This document shows, piece after piece, positions 8,558 to 11,591 of a DNA stretch of 11,591 bases. Each line of letters opens with the position of its first letter. Positions within the stretch are counted from its first letter, which is position 1. Origin of the DNA: Terrimesophilobacter sp044508495. GTDB taxonomy: Bacteria; Actinomycetota; Actinomycetes; Actinomycetales; Microbacteriaceae. Location: NCBI GenBank assembly GCA_044508495.1, contig JBIQHP010000065.1:1-11591 (forward strand). The letters are read 5' to 3'. Position numbers and translations under genes: made by a program. Below the pieces are notes generated by a model. It was not told the DNA's origin and searched no databases. It saw only the letters and a program-made list of their open reading frames with translations.

Positions 8558-9583
8558 TCAGCCGATCGCGGCCGGGTCGGCGTTCCTGATGAACCGGTCG
8601 TCGATGAGCGAGGCGAGCGCGTCATCGACCTGCTTCTGGGTCGCGACGTCTCCCGAGGCGACGAAGATGGGGCCGATGATCCTCAGCACGTCGAGCTGCT
8701 TCGCACCCGGAACGGGATCGACGTCGAGGTTCGTGCGCTCGTCGATGACCTTCTTCGCCACGGCCGGATCGAGGCTCGCGACGTCGGCGAGGATCTTCGC
8801 GGTCTCCTCGGGGTGCTCCTGCGCCCAGGCGCGGGCGTGCTCGTAGGCGTTCACGACCGCCTGCGCGAGGTCCGGCTTCGCGGCCAGGAAGGACTCGGTC
8901 GCGTTGAGGAAGCCGTAGCTGTTGAAGCCGACATTGCGGTAGATGAGCGTCGCCCCCGCGACCTCCGCCCCTGCCATGATCGGGTCGAGCCCGCTCCAGG
9001 CATCGACCGACCCGTTCTGCAGCGCCGCCCAGCCGTCGGCGTGCTGGAGGTTCTGGATCGTGACGTCCTCGGCGCTCAGGCCGTTGGCCTCGAGCGACTG
9101 GAGCAGGAAGAAGTAGGGGTCGGTCCCCTTCGTCGCCGCGATCTGCCTGCCCTCGAGCTCGGCGACCGAGCGGATGCCCGACCCCGGTGCGACGACGATC
9201 GCCGCCCACTCCGGCTGCGAGTAGAGGTCGATGACCTTGATGGGCGAGCCGTTGGCCCTCGCGAGGAGGGCGGCGCTCCCCGCCGTGGACCCGACGTCGA
9301 TCGCCCCGGAGCGCAGTGCCTCGTTCGCCTTGTTCGAACCGGCGGACTGCACCCAATTGACGGTCACGCCCTGGTCGGCGAGCGCCTCCTCGAGCCACCC
9401 CTGGTCCTTGATGACGAGGCTCAGCGGGTTGTAGGTCGCGAAGTCGATGTTGAGGGTGCCGCCGGTCGTCACGCCGTCCGGGTCGGCTGCGACGTTCTCT
9501 CCAGCGAGGCAGCCGGTGAGGAGCAGGGCGGCGGCGGATGCCGTGGCGACGATCGCGGTGATGGTTCTCGGTCGGTGCTTCAT
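8558..9583 (-). CDS. ssuA: ABC transporter substrate-binding lipoprotein, SsuA/NitT/TauT family
   Basis: A 341-residue solute-binding protein. The N-terminus is a lipoprotein signal: basic MKHRPR, a hydrophobic stretch and lipobox LLTGC with Cys25, so the mature protein should be anchored on the outer face of the cytoplasmic membrane. The body has the family blocks NPLSLVIKDQGWLE (52-65), SGAIDVGST (92-100), TKGTDPYFFLLQSLEANGL (151-169), GSVDAWSGLDP (191-201) and a Gly/Asn-rich GFNSYGFLNATESF (219-232). The KGT...LLxxLE...GSVDAW wording is closest to aliphatic sulfonate binders, but ligand preference varies widely in this family. ATG 9583 has AGGAG 5 bases upstream. The gene lies between ATPase and permease, 61 bases behind the first and 2 bases before the second. 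Confidence 0.9.
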   Translation of the reverse strand: MKHRPRTITAIVATASAAALLLTGCLAGENVAADPDGVTTGGTLNIDFATYNPLSLVIKDQGWLEEALADQGVTVNWVQSAGSNKANEALRSGAIDVGSTAGSAALLARANGSPIKVIDLYSQPEWAAIVVAPGSGIRSVAELEGRQIAATKGTDPYFFLLQSLEANGLSAEDVTIQNLQHADGWAALQNGSVDAWSGLDPIMAGAEVAGATLIYRNVGFNSYGFLNATESFLAAKPDLAQAVVNAYEHARAWAQEHPEETAKILADVASLDPAVAKKVIDERTNLDVDPVPGAKQLDVLRIIGPIFVASGDVATQKQVDDALASLIDDRFIRNADPAAIG

Positions 9584-9588
9584 GTTCT

Positions 9589-9593
9589 CTCCT
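9589..9593 (-). promoter_or_regulatory. Ribosome binding site of the binding-protein gene
   Basis: AGGAG lies 5 bases before ATG 9583. It is the strongest ribosome binding site in this operon, as expected for a binding protein needed in excess over its transporter, and it sets the lipoprotein start. Confidence 0.75.
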
Positions 9594-9644
9594 GTGTTGG
9601 GTGCTGTGTGATCGGATGTGTCGAAGTCGGAGGATCGGACGGGG

Positions 9645-10478
9645 TCAGAGCGCGTAGACGGGGAAACGGGCTCTCGATCCGGCGCGGGCGCTCTCGTGCC
9701 GGTCGATCCCGAGGCCGGCGAGGAGCCGGGCCCGGAGCTCGGCGAGCTCGGCCGAGCCGCGATCGCGCGGTCGCTCGCCTGGAACGGTGACGACCTCGCG
9801 GATGGTCGCCCCCTCCTCGCCCTCTTCGCTGCCCAGGAGCACGATGCGATCGGCGAGCTGGAGGGCCTCGTCGACGTCATGCGTGACGAGCAGCACGGTC
9901 GTCGGCTCCGCCGCGTGCACGTGGAGCAGGAGGTCCTGCATCCGGAGCCGGGTGAGCGCGTCGAGGGCGCCGAAGGGCTCGTCGAGGAGCAGCACGCCGG
10001 GGTTGCGGGCGAGCGCCCGGGCGAGAGAGGCGCGCTGGGCCATTCCGCCGGAGATCTCCCGCGGACGGTGGCCGGCGAACTCGGAGAGGCCGACGAGGTC
10101 GAGAAGCCGGGCGACGCGCGCCTCCGAGTCCGCCCGGTTCGTTCCGTGCCGCACGCCGAGGGCCACGTTCGCCGTCACCGTGCGCCAGGGCAGCAGTCGC
10201 GGCTCCTGGAAGCCGACCGCGCACCGCGGGTCGATGCCGTCGACGATGGTCCCGTCGATCGCGACCTGACCGTCGGTCGCCGTGTCGAGCCCCGCGACGA
10301 TCCTCAGGAGGGTCGACTTGCCGCATCCGCTCGCACCGATGATCGCAACGACCTCGCCGGGCCGGACCGTGAGCGAGACGTCGCGGAGGACGCGCCGGTC
10401 GCCGAAGCGGCGCGCGACGTCGTGGAATGCCACGCCGAAGGTCGAGTTGACCGGTGTCGTTGCTGCGAGTGTGGACAT
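9645..10478 (-). CDS. ssuB: ABC transporter ATP-binding protein, SsuB/TauB type
   Basis: A 277-residue ATPase of the nitrate/sulfonate/taurine importer family. Motifs in order are Walker A GASGCGKS (48-55), Q-loop GFQEPRLLPWRTV (89-101, Gln91), signature ISGGMAQR (142-149), Walker B VLLLDEPFGALD (162-173) and H-loop THDVDEAL (199-206, His200). QEPRLLPW and DEPFGALDALTR are hallmarks of the SsuB/TauB/NrtD group. The tail after about residue 235 is Arg/Glu/Ala-rich and short. ATG 10478 has GAGG 5 bases upstream. It is the first gene of the transporter operon; the 143-base gap before it holds the promoter candidates and inverted repeats listed separately. Ending an operon's ATPase ahead of the binding protein is less common than SBP-first order but is seen in this family. 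Confidence 0.9.
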   Translation of the reverse strand: MSTLAATTPVNSTFGVAFHDVARRFGDRRVLRDVSLTVRPGEVVAIIGASGCGKSTLLRIVAGLDTATDGQVAIDGTIVDGIDPRCAVGFQEPRLLPWRTVTANVALGVRHGTNRADSEARVARLLDLVGLSEFAGHRPREISGGMAQRASLARALARNPGVLLLDEPFGALDALTRLRMQDLLLHVHAAEPTTVLLVTHDVDEALQLADRIVLLGSEEGEEGATIREVVTVPGERPRDRGSAELAELRARLLAGLGIDRHESARAGSRARFPVYAL

Positions 10479-10490
10479 GCCTGCCTCGGG

Positions 10491-10523
10491 GTCTCATCCG
10501 TGGAGTCGTGAGTGGGATGAGAC
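10491..10523 (-). promoter_or_regulatory. 9-bp perfect inverted repeat ahead of ssuB
   Basis: On the minus strand GTCTCATCC (10523-10515) is matched perfectly by GGATGAGAC (10499-10491) across a 15-base loop. It stops 3 bases short of the GAGG ribosome binding site and 12 bases short of ATG 10478. It could be an RNA hairpin affecting initiation or a split operator for a dimeric repressor. If the TAGCTT -10 box is used, transcription would begin inside the upstream arm, which favours the operator reading. Confidence 0.6.
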
Positions 10524-10524
10524 G

Positions 10525-10554
10525 AAGCTAGCGAGGCGGGGACTCCGCTGTCCC
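10525..10554 (-). promoter_or_regulatory. Candidate promoter of the transporter operon
   Basis: The -35 box GGGACA (10554-10549, four of six bases of TTGACA) and the -10 box TAGCTT (10530-10525) are 18 bases apart. Transcription would begin near 10518. The -35 box overlaps the palindrome at 10550-10562, a sensible place for a regulator. Confidence 0.4.
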
Positions 10555-10562
10555 GACGGGAC
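10550..10562. promoter_or_regulatory. 13-base palindrome, candidate operator
   Basis: GTCCCGACGGGAC is a perfect 6-base dyad around one central base. It overlaps the candidate -35 box of the ssuB operon and lies about 60 bases downstream of the GntR gene's stop codon. It does not resemble the usual AT-centred FCD-type GntR operator, so which protein would bind it is unknown. Confidence 0.4.
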
Positions 10563-10597
10563 GACGCACGGAGAAACGCGGGGAAACAGTCGGTAAC

Positions 10598-10622
10598 GTC
10601 GGGCGGCGCCGCGCCGTCGGAC
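10598..10622 (-). terminator. GC-rich hairpin after the GntR gene
   Basis: Arms 10598-10609 and 10611-10622 pair over 12 positions with two mismatches (GTCGGGCGGCGC against GCGCCGTCGGAC). It begins at the GntR stop codon. No T-run follows on the minus strand, so it would be a U-poor actinobacterial terminator at best; the loop is too tight as drawn and a few inner pairs would open. Confidence 0.4.
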
Positions 10623-11302
10623 TACCCGGGGTCGAGCGGGATCCGGATGGCGCGGATGTCGGCCATCGCCTCGTGCGCGAGCCCGACATCGTTCGCACCG
10701 ACGGCGGTCACGAGCCTCGCCTGCGCCTCCCCGAGCGCGCGGAAGTCGAGATAGTCGGGCAGGTGCAGGCTGCCGAGTCGTACCAGGTGGACGACCGAGG
10801 TGATAGCCCTGCGGAGCGAGTCGTTCGTCGACACCGTCACGAGCCGGCTGAAGAAGGTGAAGTTCGTCGTGGCGACGGCCTGCATGTCGAAGGCCGCGAC
10901 GGCGGCGCGGAAGTCGTCGTGGTCGCGGGCCATGAGATCCCGGACGGGCGCTCCGGCGGTCGGCACGACCTCGTCGATGAGGGCGCCGTAGAGGGCGGCC
11001 CAGACGATCATGGCCTCGGCCGTCTCGCGCGGGCTCACGACGGCGACCCGGGTGAAGCGGCTCGCCGAGGCCTCGACGACGCCGATCTCCCTCAGGCGCT
11101 GGAGGGCCTCGCGCACTGGCGTCCGCGAGACCCTGAACTCCGCGGCCAGTGCGGTGTCGCTGATCCGCTCCCCGGGGAGGAGGCGGCCCTGATGGATGGC
11201 TTCGAGAACCTGCTCGAACACGGTCGTGACAACCTTGCTCGTGGCGATCCCGGCGTCGTCGCTCGCATGGACCGGGCGGTCCCGGGGACGGATCTCTGTC
11301 AT
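10622..11302 (-). CDS. GntR family transcriptional regulator with FCD-like domain
   Basis: A 226-residue DNA-binding regulator. The N-terminal winged helix spans about 24-90 and shows the classic pattern GRLLPGERISDTALAAEF (39-56) then VSRTPVREALQRLREIGVV (58-76), where the second helix reads the operator. The rest (about 95-220) is helical and aligns by eye with the FCD effector domain of the FadR subfamily. The usual metal-binding histidines seem to be missing: the FHxxL position reads FFSRL (150-154), the later EH position reads EAQ (192-194), and the C-terminal RAHI position reads ADIRAI. Effector unknown. ATG 11302 lacks a Shine-Dalgarno sequence but has a -10 box 7 bases upstream. Its position directly upstream of ssuB on the same strand makes that transporter a likely target. 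Confidence 0.88.
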   Translation of the reverse strand: MTEIRPRDRPVHASDDAGIATSKVVTTVFEQVLEAIHQGRLLPGERISDTALAAEFRVSRTPVREALQRLREIGVVEASASRFTRVAVVSPRETAEAMIVWAALYGALIDEVVPTAGAPVRDLMARDHDDFRAAVAAFDMQAVATTNFTFFSRLVTVSTNDSLRRAITSVVHLVRLGSLHLPDYLDFRALGEAQARLVTAVGANDVGLAHEAMADIRAIRIPLDPG

Positions 11303-11309
11303 TGCGGCA

Positions 11310-11315
11310 ATCCTA
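11310..11315 (-). promoter_or_regulatory. Candidate -10 box (TAGGAT), leaderless start of the GntR gene
   Basis: TAGGAT ends exactly 7 bases before ATG 11302, the same spacing as at the alkD-like gene, so the mRNA should begin at or next to the start codon. Only a poor -35 (CTGAAC, 18 bases out) is seen, close to the stop codon of the upstream nuclease gene. Confidence 0.5.
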
Positions 11316-11335
11316 TGGCCGTGCGACGGTGCCGT

Positions 11336-11591
11336 TCAGAAGATCATCGGTCTGTCGAGATCGTCGTCCGCCGTGGTCTCGAGGTCGACGCTCACCGGGA
11401 CGTGGTCGCTCGGCGCGTCACCCTTCCGCTCGTCCCGGTGGATGCGCGCATCCGTCACGAGGCCGGCGAACGCGCTCGAGCCGAGGATGAAGTCGATGCG
11501 CATCCCCTCGTTGCGCGGGAAGCGCAGCTGCTTGTAGTCCCAGAAGGTGTAGCCCTCGGGCACGATCGGCCGCACGACGTCGGTCAGGCCG
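11336..11591 (-). CDS. Exodeoxyribonuclease III family nuclease, C-terminal part (5' end outside window)
   Basis: The last 85 codons of an exonuclease-endonuclease-phosphatase protein of the ExoIII (Xth) type. ExoIII acts on DNA as a 3' exonuclease and AP endonuclease in base excision repair. Visible are FWDYKQLRFPRNEGMRIDFI, with the GMRID motif of the family, followed by RIHRDERKGDAPSDHVPV, where Asp and His of SDH belong to the catalytic centre. A short acidic tail (TTADDDLDRPMIF) follows the last strand. The gene ends 33 bases before the GntR start on the same strand. Whether it is the main Xth or a paralogue cannot be told from this fragment. Confidence 0.88.
   Translation of the reverse strand, partial: GLTDVVRPIVPEGYTFWDYKQLRFPRNEGMRIDFILGSSAFAGLVTDARIHRDERKGDAPSDHVPVSVDLETTADDDLDRPMIF

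Noticed and set aside
9610..9640. Repeated GATCGGA in the gap between ssuB and ssuA
   Set aside because: Two 7-base copies with no further similarity are not distinguishable from chance.
9584..9880. N-terminal extension of the binding protein up to 9880
   Set aside because: It would bury the lipoprotein signal peptide; ATG 9583 has AGGAG upstream and begins a proper signal sequence.
10479..10621. Riboswitch (guanidine, SAM or TPP class) ahead of the transporter operon
   Set aside because: These importers sometimes carry such leaders, but no conserved core of any class could be recognised, only simple inverted repeats.

Overview
The window reads as ordinary chromosomal DNA from a high-GC actinobacterium, most likely Microbacteriaceae. 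Support comes from the strong G/C bias at third codon positions, the DUF6421-type protein, the ClpB C-terminus with an actinobacterial flavour, a mix of ATG and GTG starts, and promoters of the TANNNT type placed right next to start codons. The genus cannot be fixed from the sequence. Genes are packed tightly. No stretch over 300 bases lacks a gene; the longest gaps are about 100-150 bases (4507-4610, 5991-6139, 10479-10621).

Region 1 (1-461, + strand) is the 3' end of a clpB disaggregase gene. It meets the next gene tail to tail, and the two stop codons share bases.

Region 2 (458-5990, - strand) is read from right to left. First comes a DUF6421-like protein of unknown function (5990 to 4611). 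A gap follows that carries a long imperfect inverted repeat. Next is a compact run: an ABC ATPase of the NatA/YhaQ type, its ABC-2 permease partner, a low-specificity L-threonine aldolase and an LLM-class (luciferase-like) flavin/F420 oxidoreductase. Two of the three junctions are 4-base start/stop overlaps and the third gap is 22 bases, so these four genes are probably one operon.

Region 3 (6140-6865, + strand) is a DNA alkylation repair glycosylase of the AlkD family, diverging from the DUF6421 gene. It is probably translated from a leaderless mRNA.

Region 4 (6871-10478, - strand) is an import operon of the SsuABC/TauABC type, in the order ATPase, lipoprotein binding protein, permease, followed by an alpha/beta hydrolase. 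No sulfonate monooxygenase is encoded beside it. The upstream gap holds a candidate promoter, a 13-base palindrome and a 9-bp perfect inverted repeat just before the ribosome binding site.

Region 5 (10622-11591, - strand) holds a GntR-family regulator with an FCD-like domain that seems to lack the usual metal-binding histidines, and the 3' end of an exodeoxyribonuclease III-type gene. The regulator is the obvious candidate for controlling the neighbouring transporter.

I found no defence island, CRISPR array, prophage, insertion sequence, tRNA or rRNA. The more interesting points are small-scale: the inverted repeat at 4536-4598, the zincin-like motif in the DUF6421 protein, the degenerate FCD domain, and the structured region ahead of the transporter operon.
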